64,000 bases of DNA from Rhizobium leguminosarum bv. trifolii WSM2297 (GCF_000271845.1 NZ_JH719395.1:3854361-3918360), one strand, 5' to 3'. Counted from the stretch's first letter, positions 1-8,216 are shown. Numbers and translations: made by a program. Notes: generated from the sequence alone by a model not told the origin.

Positions 1-714
1 CACCAGCTTGCCGTTCAGCACCGGATCGACTTCGAAACGGTCGGTTTCCGTCAGATAGTCGGTGACAGCCTTCAGCGGTTCATTGCCGCGCAGCCAGACC
101 TTGGAGCGCTTTGTGAATGCTTGTTCCTCGGTCAGGTGGCCGATGAGCGTGTCGGCGACGACGAGGTAGCAGCCTTCCGTTACCAGCGGACCGTAGGAGC
201 GGCATTCGGCCAGAACGTGCTCGTAGGAATGGTCGCTGTCGAGCACCACCATCACCCGGGCGCCCGGTGGAATCTCGGCCTTCACGGCGGCAAGCACGTC
301 GTCGTCGACGGAACCGCCCTGGATCATCTTGATCCGGCTCGACATCGGATGGGATTCGATCGACTCGCGATTATGGGCGCGGATGTCGATGTCGACGCCG
401 ACAACTTTGGCCCTGTCGTTGCCCGTGGCGGCGAGGATCGACGCCATGAAGATCAGCGAGCCACCGCGCGCGATGCCGGTCTCGATGATGACGTCGGGCT
501 TGGTCGCCCAGATGACTTCCTGGGTCGCCAGGATATCAACCGGAAGCTGGATAATTGGTACCCCCATCCATGACCACAAATAGAAGTAGTCGAATTTGTC
601 GAGCCCGATCAGCGTGTTGAGCGATTGTTGGAAACTTGCCTCGTCCTTGCCGAGCGCAAGTGACATTTCCCGCTTGTGGGCTTCGAATTCGAGACGATCG
701 TCCTTCGTGGTCAT
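1..714 (-). CDS. CmcI-like SAM-dependent methyltransferase / cephalosporin hydroxylase family (3' end outside window)
   Basis: The reverse strand is open from an ATG at 714 to the window edge (238 codons, no stop), so the C-terminus lies outside. The protein starts MTTKDDRLEFEAHKREMS. It contains a glycine-rich segment, IIETGIARGGS, followed by a VVGVDIDIRAHNR stretch, which look like motif I and the acidic end of motif II of a Rossmann methyltransferase. A later LDSDHSYEHVLAE block is typical of the CmcI / rhamnosyl O-methyltransferase family. Proteins of this family in polysaccharide clusters often O-methylate sugars. It lies 32 bp downstream of the aminotransferase gene on the same strand, so it is probably the next gene of the same operon. 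The exact substrate cannot be read from sequence. Confidence 0.75.
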   Translation of the reverse strand, partial: MTTKDDRLEFEAHKREMSLALGKDEASFQQSLNTLIGLDKFDYFYLWSWMGVPIIQLPVDILATQEVIWATKPDVIIETGIARGGSLIFMASILAATGNDRAKVVGVDIDIRAHNRESIESHPMSSRIKMIQGGSVDDDVLAAVKAEIPPGARVMVVLDSDHSYEHVLAECRSYGPLVTEGCYLVVADTLIGHLTEEQAFTKRSKVWLRGNEPLKAVTDYLTETDRFEVDPVLNGKLV

Positions 715-746
715 GACTGTTCTTTGTCCTTTGCTGTAGGGCTGTC

Positions 747-1895
747 TCAGATCGACTGCCGCAATGCCGTGCTGTTGTGGTAAATCCGCCCGGCCGCCAC
801 ATCGAGCAGCGTTGCCGCCACCCGATCGATATCGGCCTCGCTCATGTCGTGATAGCTGGGCAGGTTGATCGCGCGGCCCGGAATGCTCCAGGCGTTCACG
901 TTCTCTGGCCGATCCTCGAACATCTCGAGGCTGGACAGGGGATAGAAGAAGACGCGCGCGTCGATATTGGCGGTCTCGAAGGCCTGCTGCATCATCTCGC
1001 GGGTGGTACCCGTCGACGGATGAAAGACCGCGGTCGGCATCCAAGCGCCGTTGATCGTGCCGCTATATTCCGGGTTCATCGAGATGCCGGGCAAGGCGGA
1101 AAGCCGGACCATATAGGCCGCCAGGATCTCCCGCTTGCGGGCGACGAGTTCTTCGATGCGTTCGAGCTGTGCGCAGCCGATGGCCGCCTGGATGTTGGAC
1201 ATCTTGTACTTGAAGCCGATCTCGTCGGGCCAGAACTGCTTGGTTTGGCCGCGAGCCCGGCCGTGGTTGCTGAGCGTCAGCACCCGTTCGTAAAGCGCGG
1301 CGTCGTTAGTGACGAACATGCCGCCCTCGCCCGTCGTCAACGTCTTGGTGCCGTGGAAAGAGAAGGTACCGAAGGCACCCATCGAGCCGGCCCGGCGGCC
1401 ATTCCAGACGGAGCCGACCGCTTCCGCCGCGTCCTCGATCACCGGGATGCCGGTGCGCTTGCCGATCTCGAGCAGCGCATCCATATTGCAAAGATTGCCG
1501 TAGATGTGGGTCGCGATAATCGCCTTGGTCTTCGGAGTGATGTGCCGCTCGACCTCGCTCGGATCGATGCACCAGGAATCCGGCAGCACGTCGGCGAAGA
1601 CCGGCTTGGCGCCGAGATGGACGATCGGCGAGACGGTGGCGACCCAGTTGGTGTCAGCGAGGATGACTTCGTCACCTGCGCCGACACCGAGGGCGGCCAG
1701 GCCCATGTGCATGGCGCCGGTGCAGCTCGATGTCGCAATAGCGAAGTCACTGCCGAGATAGGTCTTGAAGTCGCGTTCGAAGCGATTGATGTAGTCGTAG
1801 CAGCGTGCGCCCCAGCCGGTCGCTGCCGCATCCGTGGCATAATCGGTTTCAAGCTGGGTGATGGAAGGCTTGGTGTAGAAGATCCTGTTTGTCAT
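747..1895 (-). CDS. DegT/DnrJ/EryC1/StrS family sugar aminotransferase
   Basis: A 382-residue PLP-dependent enzyme of fold type I. The internal aldimine lysine is K184 in the FSFHGTKTLTTGEGG motif, and D155 in PVIEDAAEA would contact the pyridine nitrogen. The typical TNWVATVSP and EIGFKYKMSNIQAAIG blocks are present. The family transfers an amino group to a keto-sugar nucleotide in O-antigen and antibiotic-sugar pathways. With RfbF and RfbG upstream, the most likely substrate is a CDP- or other nucleotide-linked 4-keto-6-deoxy sugar; a perosamine-synthase-like role is also possible. It is not RfbH, because the lysine is retained and the length is shorter. No strong ribosome binding site is visible before the ATG. 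Confidence 0.88.
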   Translation of the reverse strand: MTNRIFYTKPSITQLETDYATDAAATGWGARCYDYINRFERDFKTYLGSDFAIATSSCTGAMHMGLAALGVGAGDEVILADTNWVATVSPIVHLGAKPVFADVLPDSWCIDPSEVERHITPKTKAIIATHIYGNLCNMDALLEIGKRTGIPVIEDAAEAVGSVWNGRRAGSMGAFGTFSFHGTKTLTTGEGGMFVTNDAALYERVLTLSNHGRARGQTKQFWPDEIGFKYKMSNIQAAIGCAQLERIEELVARKREILAAYMVRLSALPGISMNPEYSGTINGAWMPTAVFHPSTGTTREMMQQAFETANIDARVFFYPLSSLEMFEDRPENVNAWSIPGRAINLPSYHDMSEADIDRVAATLLDVAAGRIYHNSTALRQSI

Positions 1896-1971
1896 GCCGC
1901 TAATTTCTGTTGAATTGAAATCAAGACGCAGGCGCCCGCCACGACGCTAGTTTTTGAAACTGGCGCGAGGC

Positions 1972-2650
1972 TCACATGATGACGTGCCGGGCAAGATCGT
2001 GCTCGTGGAACACCAGATTGGGCAGGTAGCCCAGGGCTACGAAATATTCCCCGTCGCTGTTGGCGCTAACGAAGACTGCGGTGCTTTCCAGCGGGCTGTC
2101 TGCCAGTTTCTTTGTCACTTTCACCCTTTCGCTCAACCCGAGTTCCCGCATCAGATTGTCGAGGGCTGCGATTTCCGTGAAACCGGCGAGAAGCAGCGTA
2201 TCGATGCCGATTGCCGAATTCACCTCGCTGACCAGCGTCTGAATTGCGACCATCAGCGGCAGCCCTTCGCGGAAGGGACGGATGTCCGGGTGGTCGAGCA
2301 TCCCGCCCCACATGATGCGGGTACAGAGCTTATAGGCCTTGATAAAATTCTTGCGCACCGCCCAGAAGCGGAAGGCGGCCGCCATGCGATTAAGCGTGAA
2401 GATCCTGCACATCTCGTCATATTTGAGACGCGTCTCGGGCGTGAGGGTCAGCGCCCCGCGCTTGACGCCCGTATAATAGGAAATATTCAAGCCCGCCACG
2501 ATAGCGATCCCAGCTCGTCATGACGTCATTGGTGCCTTCCTGCGGGCCGTCGCGGGCGATCGCCGAATTGGCGATCGAGCGGTAGAACGGCCGTTGCAGG
2601 AAAGTAACCGCGCCCCGTAGGTCGGGAGCAAATGCTGAGTTTGATGCCGC
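1972..2650 (-). pseudogene. Frame-disrupted remnant of an unidentified polysaccharide-cluster gene
   Basis: Directly after the stop of the epimerase gene (2651-2653) the same reading frame carries coding-like sequence containing RPFYRSIANSAIARDGP and SWDRYRGGLEYF, then fails at a stop near 2435. The next frame, open from 2517 to 1972, continues with YYTGVKRGALTLTPETR and runs about 170 residues to a TGA. Removing one C of the pair at 2479-2480 joins the two as GGLEYFYYTGVKRG. No start codon with a ribosome binding site was found upstream, so the N-terminus is probably missing too. The joined fragment vaguely resembles the tail of a family 2 glycosyltransferase, but this is not secure. A GTG at 2499 could still start a 175-residue protein. 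Confidence 0.5.
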
Positions 2651-3193
2651 TCAAACGCGTGTTTCCTGGCGATAGCTTTCAAGCGCGGCGTCGCGCTCGC
2701 TAATGACGTTCGGCACGAACGGCCAGGCGATGGAAAAGGCGGGATCGTCCCAGCGGACGCCCCGGGCAAGTTCCGGCACGTAGGCTTCCGACATCTGGTA
2801 GAAGAGCTCGCAATCGTCCTCGAGCGTCAGAAAGCCGTGGGCGCATCCGGCCGGTATGTAGAAAGCGTTGCAACTGGCAGCATCGAGCTCGACGGAAGCC
2901 CATTGGAGATAGCTCGGCGAATCCGGCCTCAGATCGAGCGCCACGTCGAAGACTCTCCCGCGCGTGGCTCGCACCAGCTTGATCTCCGGCCGCGGCTCGG
3001 CTTGGTAATGCATGCCGCGCAGCGTCCCGCGCCTGTGGTTCTGTGAGGCGTTGCACTGCGGGTAGACCGGCACGAGACCGTGATCCGCAAAGGTCTGGGC
3101 GTCGAAAGTTCGCGCGAACATTCCTCGGTCGTCGAAGCGTGCGTCGACTTCCACCACAAAGGCTCCCGAAACCGCGGTCGGGAGAAATTTCAT
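2651..3193 (-). CDS. RfbC-like sugar-nucleotide 3,5-epimerase family protein
   Basis: A 180-residue cupin-fold protein of the dTDP-4-dehydrorhamnose 3,5-epimerase family, of usual length. The TLRGMHYQ motif places the catalytic base at H62. The downstream GCAHGF (H119) and LFYQMSEAYVPE (Y132) segments are also family-typical. In this context, following CDP-glucose dehydratase and a C-methyltransferase, it most likely epimerises a methylated CDP-4-keto-6-deoxyhexose rather than the dTDP sugar, since no RmlA, RmlB or RmlD is encoded nearby. The start ATG overlaps the methyltransferase stop by four bases (ATGA), which indicates translational coupling in the same operon. Confidence 0.88.
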   Translation of the reverse strand: MKFLPTAVSGAFVVEVDARFDDRGMFARTFDAQTFADHGLVPVYPQCNASQNHRRGTLRGMHYQAEPRPEIKLVRATRGRVFDVALDLRPDSPSYLQWASVELDAASCNAFYIPAGCAHGFLTLEDDCELFYQMSEAYVPELARGVRWDDPAFSIAWPFVPNVISERDAALESYRQETRV

Positions 3194-4425
3194 CCAAGCA
3201 CCGTGAGTTCCGGCACGGCAACGGCGAAGCGTCCGCCCCAGGCGCCGACCCTGCCGTTGGCCGCGACGACTTCGTTCTTGATGTTCCAGGGCAGGATAAG
3301 CACGTAATCCGGCTGTGTCTCGTCCATCTTCTCTGGCGCGTAGATCGGCAGCTTGCTCCCCGGCAGGAAATGCCCCTGCTTATGCGGATTACGGTCGACG
3401 ACATAGTCGATGAGGTCCGTGCCGACACCGCAGAAATTCAGCAGTGTATTGCCCTTGGCGGCGGCGCCATAGGCGGCGACCTTCTTGCCGCTGCGTTTGG
3501 CTTGTTTCAGGAAGGCAAGCAGGCCATCCCTGATCGGCGCCACGCGGTTCTGAAAGGCCTCGTAGATCTCGACTGTGTCGAAGCCGGCGGCCGCTTCGTC
3601 GGCGCGCACTTTGGCAACGCCGTGGCCGGTTGGGTGAGCCATGGATGTTGCTCGGCAGGCAAGCACGCGCAGACTGCCGCCATGGGTCGGCAGTTCTTCG
3701 ACGTCGAATACTTTGAGGCCGTGCGCTGCGAAGACCTTTTCGACGGCCAGCAGCGACAGATAGTAAAAATGCTCATGGTAGACGGTGTCGAACTGGATGT
3801 TCTCCATCAGCCGCAGCAGGTGAGGGAATTCGACGCTGACGACACCATCCGGCTTCAGAACGGCAGAGAGCCCACCGACGAAGTCGTTGATATCCGGCAC
3901 ATGCGCCAGCACGTTGTTGCCGATGACAATGTCGGCGGCAAGGCCGCGCGAGACGAGATCGGCGGCCGTTTCCTTGCCGAAGAAGCGCGCTTCCGTGGGA
4001 ACGCCGATCTGCCGCGCTACGTCAGCGACATTCTCAGCCGGCTCGATGCCAAGCACCGGCACGCCGGCCTCGACGAAATGCTTCAGCAGATAGCCGTCAT
4101 TGCTCGCTACCTCGATCACCTGCGATGTCGGGCCGAGGCAGAAACGCTCGCGGGCCATGACGGTGAATTGGCGAGCATGCTCCACCCAGCTGTCGCTGTA
4201 GGAGGAGAAATAGGCGTAGTGGCTGAAGATATCCTCCGGCGGAACGAAGGCATCGGCCTGCACCAGCCAGCATTGCGAGCAGACGAAAGCGCGCAGCGGA
4301 TAGGACGGTTCCGGCTGGTTGAGCTGCTCTTCGGTCAGATAGGCATTGGCAAGCGGCGTCGAGCCAAGGTCGACAAAGCGATGCGTCAGCGAAGCGTTGC
4401 AGAACCGGCAATTATGCGCTGTCAT
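3190..4425 (-). CDS. Sugar C-methyltransferase (TylC3/NovU type)
   Basis: A 411-residue protein with the three-part layout of nucleotide-sugar C-methyltransferases. An N-terminal zinc ribbon has Cys pairs C6/C9 and C49/C52. A central SAM-binding domain has the motif VIEVASNDGYLL at about 103-114. A C-terminal domain carries the AAYGAAAKGNTLLN and VDRNPHKQGHFLPG blocks. The family methylates carbon 3 (sometimes 5) of 4-keto-6-deoxy sugar nucleotides to give branched-chain sugars. It sits between rfbG and the epimerase gene with ATGA overlaps on both sides, so these genes are almost certainly one transcript. The likely product is a C-methyl-branched 6-deoxyhexose for O-antigen or another surface glycan. 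Confidence 0.9.
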   Translation of the reverse strand: MTAHNCRFCNASLTHRFVDLGSTPLANAYLTEEQLNQPEPSYPLRAFVCSQCWLVQADAFVPPEDIFSHYAYFSSYSDSWVEHARQFTVMARERFCLGPTSQVIEVASNDGYLLKHFVEAGVPVLGIEPAENVADVARQIGVPTEARFFGKETAADLVSRGLAADIVIGNNVLAHVPDINDFVGGLSAVLKPDGVVSVEFPHLLRLMENIQFDTVYHEHFYYLSLLAVEKVFAAHGLKVFDVEELPTHGGSLRVLACRATSMAHPTGHGVAKVRADEAAAGFDTVEIYEAFQNRVAPIRDGLLAFLKQAKRSGKKVAAYGAAAKGNTLLNFCGVGTDLIDYVVDRNPHKQGHFLPGSKLPIYAPEKMDETQPDYVLILPWNIKNEVVAANGRVGAWGGRFAVAVPELTVLG

Positions 4426-5486
4426 GATACTGTTTCCTCATAGGCCGCGATCTGGCCAAGCGAGAAGGTGCGCATGTCGGCTCCCTCGCGGTTGGCCTTG
4501 TACCAGGCGGCTGTCCAGTCGATTGTCTGCTGCAGGCTGAGGCGCGGACGCCAGCCGATCGTGTCGAATGCCAAGGCCGAGCTCAGCGTCAGTGCTGGCG
4601 CTTCCGGCAGATGTTCGCCCGGCGCCGGCCGCCATACATCTTCGACGCGGTGCGCGCGTCCGAGCGCCTCGGCAAGTTCGGAAACGGTGGCGAAGCTCTC
4701 GGGGTGCGGACCGAAATTCAAGGCGTCCGGCAGATCCCGGCCACGCTCCTCGCTCAGCACTCGGGCAAAACGGAGATAACCGCCGAGCGGTTCCAGAACA
4801 TGCTGCCAGGGGCGAATTGCCTGGGGATAGCGCAGCATGATCGGCTCGCCGCCTTCGAAGGCGCGGATGAAATCCGGGATCAGCCGATCCCTGGACCAGT
4901 CGCCGCCGCCGATGACATTGCCGGCGCGCACCGTGGCGAGCCTGAGATCGCGGCCTTTGAAGAAACTGTCGCGGTAGCTCTGGCAGACAAGTTCGGTGCA
5001 GGCTTTGGAATTACTGTAAGGATCCTTGCCGCCGAGTGCGTCGGTCTCGACGAAGGGGATGCCGCTGCCATTGTTGGCGTAGACTTTGTCCGAGGTGATG
5101 ACCAGCACCGTCTTGACGGAGGGCGTCTGCCTGACTGCGTCGAGGACATTTGCCGTTCCCAGGACGTTGGTCGAGAAGGTCTCCGCCGGGTTTTCATAGG
5201 AGCGCCGCACCAGCGCCTGTGCCGCCATGTGGATGACGATCTCCGGCTTGACACGCTGGGAGAGAGCAAGCAGCGTCTCGGCATCGCGGATATCGACGAT
5301 GTGATGGCCGCGATCGTCCCAGGGAGCAAGCTTCTGGTAGAGCGACGGTTCGGTCTCGGGCGCCAGCGACACCGCGGTGACCTCTGCGCTGAGCCGCTCC
5401 AGCCACAGGGAAAGCCAGGAACCCTTGAAGCCGGTGTGCCCGGTGAGGAAAACCCGCCGCCCTTTCCAGAAGTCCGTCAGGCCCAT
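4422..5486 (-). CDS. rfbG: CDP-glucose 4,6-dehydratase
   Basis: A 354-residue extended short-chain dehydrogenase. The NAD-binding glycine motif TGHTGFKG is at 15-22, TSDK is near 131-134, and the catalytic YxxxK is Y157/K161 in DPYSNSK. The GGGDWSRDRLIPDF and RPWQHVLEPLGGYL blocks are typical of RfbG. It converts CDP-glucose to CDP-4-keto-6-deoxyglucose, the branch point for CDP-linked deoxy sugars. The ATG at 5486 is preferred over an in-frame TTG ten codons upstream, because it gives a normal N-terminus and only a 10-bp overlap with rfbF. Its stop overlaps the methyltransferase start. Confidence 0.93.
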   Translation of the reverse strand: MGLTDFWKGRRVFLTGHTGFKGSWLSLWLERLSAEVTAVSLAPETEPSLYQKLAPWDDRGHHIVDIRDAETLLALSQRVKPEIVIHMAAQALVRRSYENPAETFSTNVLGTANVLDAVRQTPSVKTVLVITSDKVYANNGSGIPFVETDALGGKDPYSNSKACTELVCQSYRDSFFKGRDLRLATVRAGNVIGGGDWSRDRLIPDFIRAFEGGEPIMLRYPQAIRPWQHVLEPLGGYLRFARVLSEERGRDLPDALNFGPHPESFATVSELAEALGRAHRVEDVWRPAPGEHLPEAPALTLSSALAFDTIGWRPRLSLQQTIDWTAAWYKANREGADMRTFSLGQIAAYEETVS

Positions 5487-6250
5487 AGCTTCCACGGCGC
5501 CTTTCCGGAATTCCAAAGTTCTTCCAGATGGGTGCGCTCGCGCAACGTATCCATCGGTTGCCAGAAGCCGTCATGCTTGAAGGCGGCAAGCTGGTTGTTG
5601 GCGGCAAGCCACTCCAGCGGCCCGGCTTCCCAAATCGTGTCGTCGCTAGGGATGAGATCGACCACGGAAGGGTCGAGCACGAAGAAGCCGCCATTGATAC
5701 GCTGGCCGTCGCCTCTCGGCTTCTCCACGAAGGAGGTAATGTACTGGCCTTCAATATTCGTGGCGCCATAACGTCCGGGCGGGGTTACCGCGCACATCGT
5801 CGCCTTCAGGCCGTGATCGCGATGGAAGGCGACTTCAGCGGCAATGTCGATGTCGCCGACGCCGTCGCCATAAGTCATGCAGAAGGGTTCGCCCGGTGTC
5901 AGATGGTCGCGAATGCGCCCGAGGCGGCCGCCAGTCATCGAATGCATGCCGGTATCAACCACGGTCACGCGCCAGTTCGGTCGTTTGCCGCCGTGATAGT
6001 TGATGCTGTTGGCACCGAGGTCGACGGTGATGTCGCTGTGGTGAAGAACAAGGTTTACGAAATATTCCTTGATCATATACCCCTTGTAGCCGGCGCAGAT
6101 GATGAAATCATCGAGCCCGTGATGGGCATAGATACTCATGATGTGCCAGAGGATCGGCATGCCGCCGACCTCGACCAGAGGCTTGGGCCGGATACTAGTT
6201 TCCTCGGCAAGACGAGAGCCAAGGCCACCGGCGAGAATTACGACTTTCAT
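5477..6250 (-). CDS. rfbF: Glucose-1-phosphate cytidylyltransferase
   Basis: A 257-residue nucleotidyltransferase with the N-terminal signature GGLGSRLAEETSIRPKP at 8-24, including the substrate-binding lysine K23. The usual CDP-glucose pyrophosphorylase length and the family blocks IICAGYKGYMIKEYF and HHSDITVDLG are present. It forms CDP-glucose from CTP and glucose 1-phosphate, the first committed step for the sugar cluster. It is the first gene of the leftward operon, so the promoter should lie in the 6251-6580 stretch. Confidence 0.95.
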   Translation of the reverse strand: MKVVILAGGLGSRLAEETSIRPKPLVEVGGMPILWHIMSIYAHHGLDDFIICAGYKGYMIKEYFVNLVLHHSDITVDLGANSINYHGGKRPNWRVTVVDTGMHSMTGGRLGRIRDHLTPGEPFCMTYGDGVGDIDIAAEVAFHRDHGLKATMCAVTPPGRYGATNIEGQYITSFVEKPRGDGQRINGGFFVLDPSVVDLIPSDDTIWEAGPLEWLAANNQLAAFKHDGFWQPMDTLRERTHLEELWNSGKAPWKLWA

Positions 6251-6580
6251 CCCAAGCGAACTCCAGAGTGCCTAGCCAAGCTTCCCGTCCATCTTGCGAG
6301 CCGCCCAGGCTCCCTTAAGGCGGAACGGCCATATGTTCATCCTTGTCCCGGTATCCGATTTCGTTCTTGTGCGAGGCTTGCAGCGCTGGAGCCGGCCTCT
6401 GGATTTTCATGGATGCCGGGTCGCGCCAGCGCAACGCCGTGACTAGCGCCTTGAACAGCGTCGACGCGATAGCCGCGGCCTAAGCTAACAGGGGTGTTGT
6501 GCAAGACTGCTTCGTGAGACCCTCCGGCGGATGCACCGGTAGGATGGATCGAGACCTTCGAAAGCGTCTCCACCGATTGA
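6251..6580. other. Non-coding stretch between divergent rfbF and DUF982 genes
   Basis: About 330 bp without a convincing gene. Long open frames cross it on both strands but lack ribosome binding sites and family features. It should contain the promoter of the leftward rfbF operon, though no clear -35/-10 pair was picked out. Confidence 0.5.
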
Positions 6581-6597
6581 CGGCACGCTTCTTGCAT
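6581..6597 (+). promoter_or_regulatory. Sigma-54-type (-24/-12) promoter for the DUF982 gene
   Basis: The sequence CGGCACG-CTTC-TTGCA matches the RpoN consensus TGGCACG-N4-TTGCW except at the first base. The invariant GG (6582-6583) and GC (6594-6595) are separated by exactly ten bases. Predicted transcription would start near 6607, about 27 bases before the ATG at 6634. An overlapping TTGACG at 6577-6582 could alternatively act as a sigma-70 -35 box. Confidence 0.6.
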
Positions 6598-6633
6598 TGT
6601 TACTAATATTCTAACCCTTGGGGAGAAAGTGCC

Positions 6634-6930
6634 ATGCAATGGAACACATCGGCCGATTTTGCACCTCTCGTCCTCTTTTTCGGCGGCCAGCAAAAGCGCA
6701 AGATCGTCAGGACGCTCCGCGACGCCGCCGAAGTTCTGATGGTGGACTGGCCGTTTGAAGACGGAGAAGAATATGTCGTCGCCGTCAAGGCTTGCGCCGA
6801 TGCCATCACCGGGCAGGGCGGGATGAACGAACTGAGGGAATTGCTTCTCAGCGCCGCCAAGGAAGCCGGCATTGCGGTTTTGTCCGTTATACCAGACAGC
6901 AGGAGCACGACGCCCCATATGGCTGCGTGA
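6634..6930 (+). CDS. DUF982 domain protein
   Basis: A 98-residue protein that fits the small rhizobial DUF982 family: a beta-rich start (LVLFFGGQQKRKIVRTLRDA), a conserved MVDWPFEDGEEY segment near residue 37-48, then an ACADAITG helix and a C-terminal LLLSAAKEAGI helix. Function is unknown; these genes are numerous in Rhizobiaceae. The ATG is preceded by GGGGAGAAAG. It is a single gene behind a candidate sigma-54 promoter, which suggests nitrogen-related or otherwise RpoN-dependent expression. No signal peptide or membrane segment is visible. Confidence 0.75.
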   Translation: MQWNTSADFAPLVLFFGGQQKRKIVRTLRDAAEVLMVDWPFEDGEEYVVAVKACADAITGQGGMNELRELLLSAAKEAGIAVLSVIPDSRSTTPHMAA

Positions 6931-7236
6931 AAGCCACGAACGACGCTGATACGCTCTGCCCAAAGCGGTGCTGATGCATATCCGCACGCAGAGGCAGCGA
7001 ACGTCCGCTCGGGGAAATGCCTCCCCATCCCTGGTTTGTAGACTGCGCTCTCCCGGCTCAGGGCATCGAGAGAGGTTGGTCGGCACTTTTTAAATTGTCA
7101 GTTTCTTCGTGCCAACGCGTTTTATGGGATCGGAAGATCCGCATCACTGCCATGGGGCGCTCGAATGTGACAATGAGGAAGAGTCGACCCCTTGAAATGC
7201 TAAATGAATAACGATTTCAAGGGGGACAAAATGGAA
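6931..7236. other. Intergenic stretch with a 10-bp inverted repeat downstream of the tRNA
   Basis: No gene is supported in these 306 bp. An inverted repeat CCCTTGAAAT (7189-7198) / ATTTCAAGGG (7214-7223) lies just past the 3' end of the leftward tRNA-Leu. It lacks a clear T-run, so it may be a processing or termination stem, but this is uncertain. Confidence 0.4.
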
Positions 7237-7323
7237 TGGTGCCCAGAAGAGGACTCGAACCTCCACACCCTTTCGGGTACCAGCACCTGAAGCTGGCGCG
7301 TCTACCAATTCCGCCATCTGGGC
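7237..7323 (-). tRNA. tRNA-Leu (CAG anticodon)
   Basis: The reverse strand reads as an 87-nt class II tRNA. The acceptor stem is GCCCAGA/TCTGGGC, the D arm GGCGGAATTGGTAGACGCG, and the anticodon stem CCAGC/GCTGG with loop TTCAGGT, which places CAG at 34-36. A long variable arm (ACCCGAAAGGGT) and a T arm GGAGGTTCGAGTCCTC follow, and the 3' ACCA is encoded. The large variable arm and CAG anticodon identify leucine. No integrase or direct-repeat att site was seen beside it. Confidence 0.96.
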
Positions 7324-7491
7324 GACGGAGAGCGATGTAAGGGGGCAGCCCCTGACTGTCAACCGGGTTTTTGAAGTTTTTCTGACAGTTGGCAGAAAAC
7401 AGCTGGTCACATCACGGAAGGCGACGGCAGGGCAGGCATAGCGCTTCCCTTGGTACGCCCTATATACAGGAAATATCGAAAGGAATGCTTC

Positions 7492-7911
7492 ATGCCCTCT
7501 TCCCGCACGCTTCTGCTCGCCGGTCTTTTAGCTCTTCTTGCGCCAGCTATGGCCGGTGCTGATTCGCTGAAGCTGGGCAAGCCGGGGGTCGGGCCGCTCA
7601 ACACCGGATCGACGCTCTGCGATTTTCGCGGCTGCTTCGGTTTCGGGCCGCAGCAATGGCATCGCCCGGCCTATGTCCAGCCGAATTATCACCCGCGCGG
7701 CGCGGGGCCGACCTATTACCTGCCGGGTGCTGCCGGGCCGCCGCAGCTGACCTACGATCGGGAGCCCGTGCGCGAGGTCCAGCCGGCGACGCGGAATATG
7801 AACAAGCATATCGCCTGGTGCACCAATGAATACCGCTCCTACAACCCGAGGACGGATCATTTCCTCACCTATGAGGGCGTCTACCGCGTCTGCCGCTCGC
7901 CCTATCGCTGA
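7492..7911 (+). CDS. BA14K family secreted protein
   Basis: A 139-residue protein with a signal peptide (MPSSRTLLLAGLLALLAPAM, cleavage near AGA-DS) and a Pro/Gly/Tyr-rich middle. A C-terminal BA14K-like domain reads HIAWCTNEYRSYNP then YRVCRSPY. BA14K proteins were first described as Brucella immunoreactive antigens and are common in Rhizobiales. Their biochemical role is unclear; an envelope or lectin-like role has been suggested. The ATG at 7492 is preferred over an in-frame upstream start because it begins directly with the signal peptide. It converges on the SelW-like gene with 11 bp between stops. Confidence 0.8.
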   Translation: MPSSRTLLLAGLLALLAPAMAGADSLKLGKPGVGPLNTGSTLCDFRGCFGFGPQQWHRPAYVQPNYHPRGAGPTYYLPGAAGPPQLTYDREPVREVQPATRNMNKHIAWCTNEYRSYNPRTDHFLTYEGVYRVCRSPYR

Positions 7912-7922
7912 GATCTGTGCGG

Positions 7923-8216
7923 TCAGCTTTCGTGTGAGACACGATCGACATGGCCGAGATCGCGGCCGGGCTCGATGATGTCGCGAACCCGCTGTTTCAG
8001 CTCTTTCGGCCCGGGAAAACCGCCGTCACGCTTGCGCTCCCAGATGAGGTCTCCATTGACGCGGATCTCGAAATTGCCGCCGGTGCCGGGGATCAGCGCC
8101 ACTTCGCCGAGACTGTCGGCAAAGGTGTGCAGCAGCTCCTGCGCCATCCAGGCGGCGCGTAGCAGCCAGTTGCACTGGGTGCAGTAGAGGATCGAGACAC
8201 GGGCTTTTTCGGTCAT
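7923..8216 (-). CDS. SelT/SelW/SelH (Rdx) family thioredoxin-like protein
   Basis: A 97-residue protein with the Rdx-family redox motif CTQC (C12, C15) near the N-terminus. The family hallmark VALIPGTGGNFEIRVNG and a GGFPGPKELKQRVRD ending follow. Here cysteine replaces the selenocysteine of the animal SelW proteins. The family is thought to take part in thiol redox reactions; no substrate is known. The ATG at 8216 is chosen because the upstream in-frame extension has no homology and the length then fits the family. Confidence 0.85.
   Translation of the reverse strand: MTEKARVSILYCTQCNWLLRAAWMAQELLHTFADSLGEVALIPGTGGNFEIRVNGDLIWERKRDGGFPGPKELKQRVRDIIEPGRDLGHVDRVSHES

Noticed and set aside
747..1895. 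DegT protein as RfbH (CDP-4-keto-6-deoxyglucose 3-dehydrase).
   Set aside because: The PLP lysine (K184) is present and the length is about 380, while RfbH has a histidine there and is longer.
3043..4443. Plus-strand open frame of 466 codons opposite the C-methyltransferase gene.
   Set aside because: The opposite strand encodes an intact zinc-ribbon methyltransferase with both Cys pairs; this frame has no motif.
7237..7491. Integrative element at tRNA-Leu.
   Set aside because: No integrase gene, direct repeat of the tRNA 3' end or foreign gene block is present.
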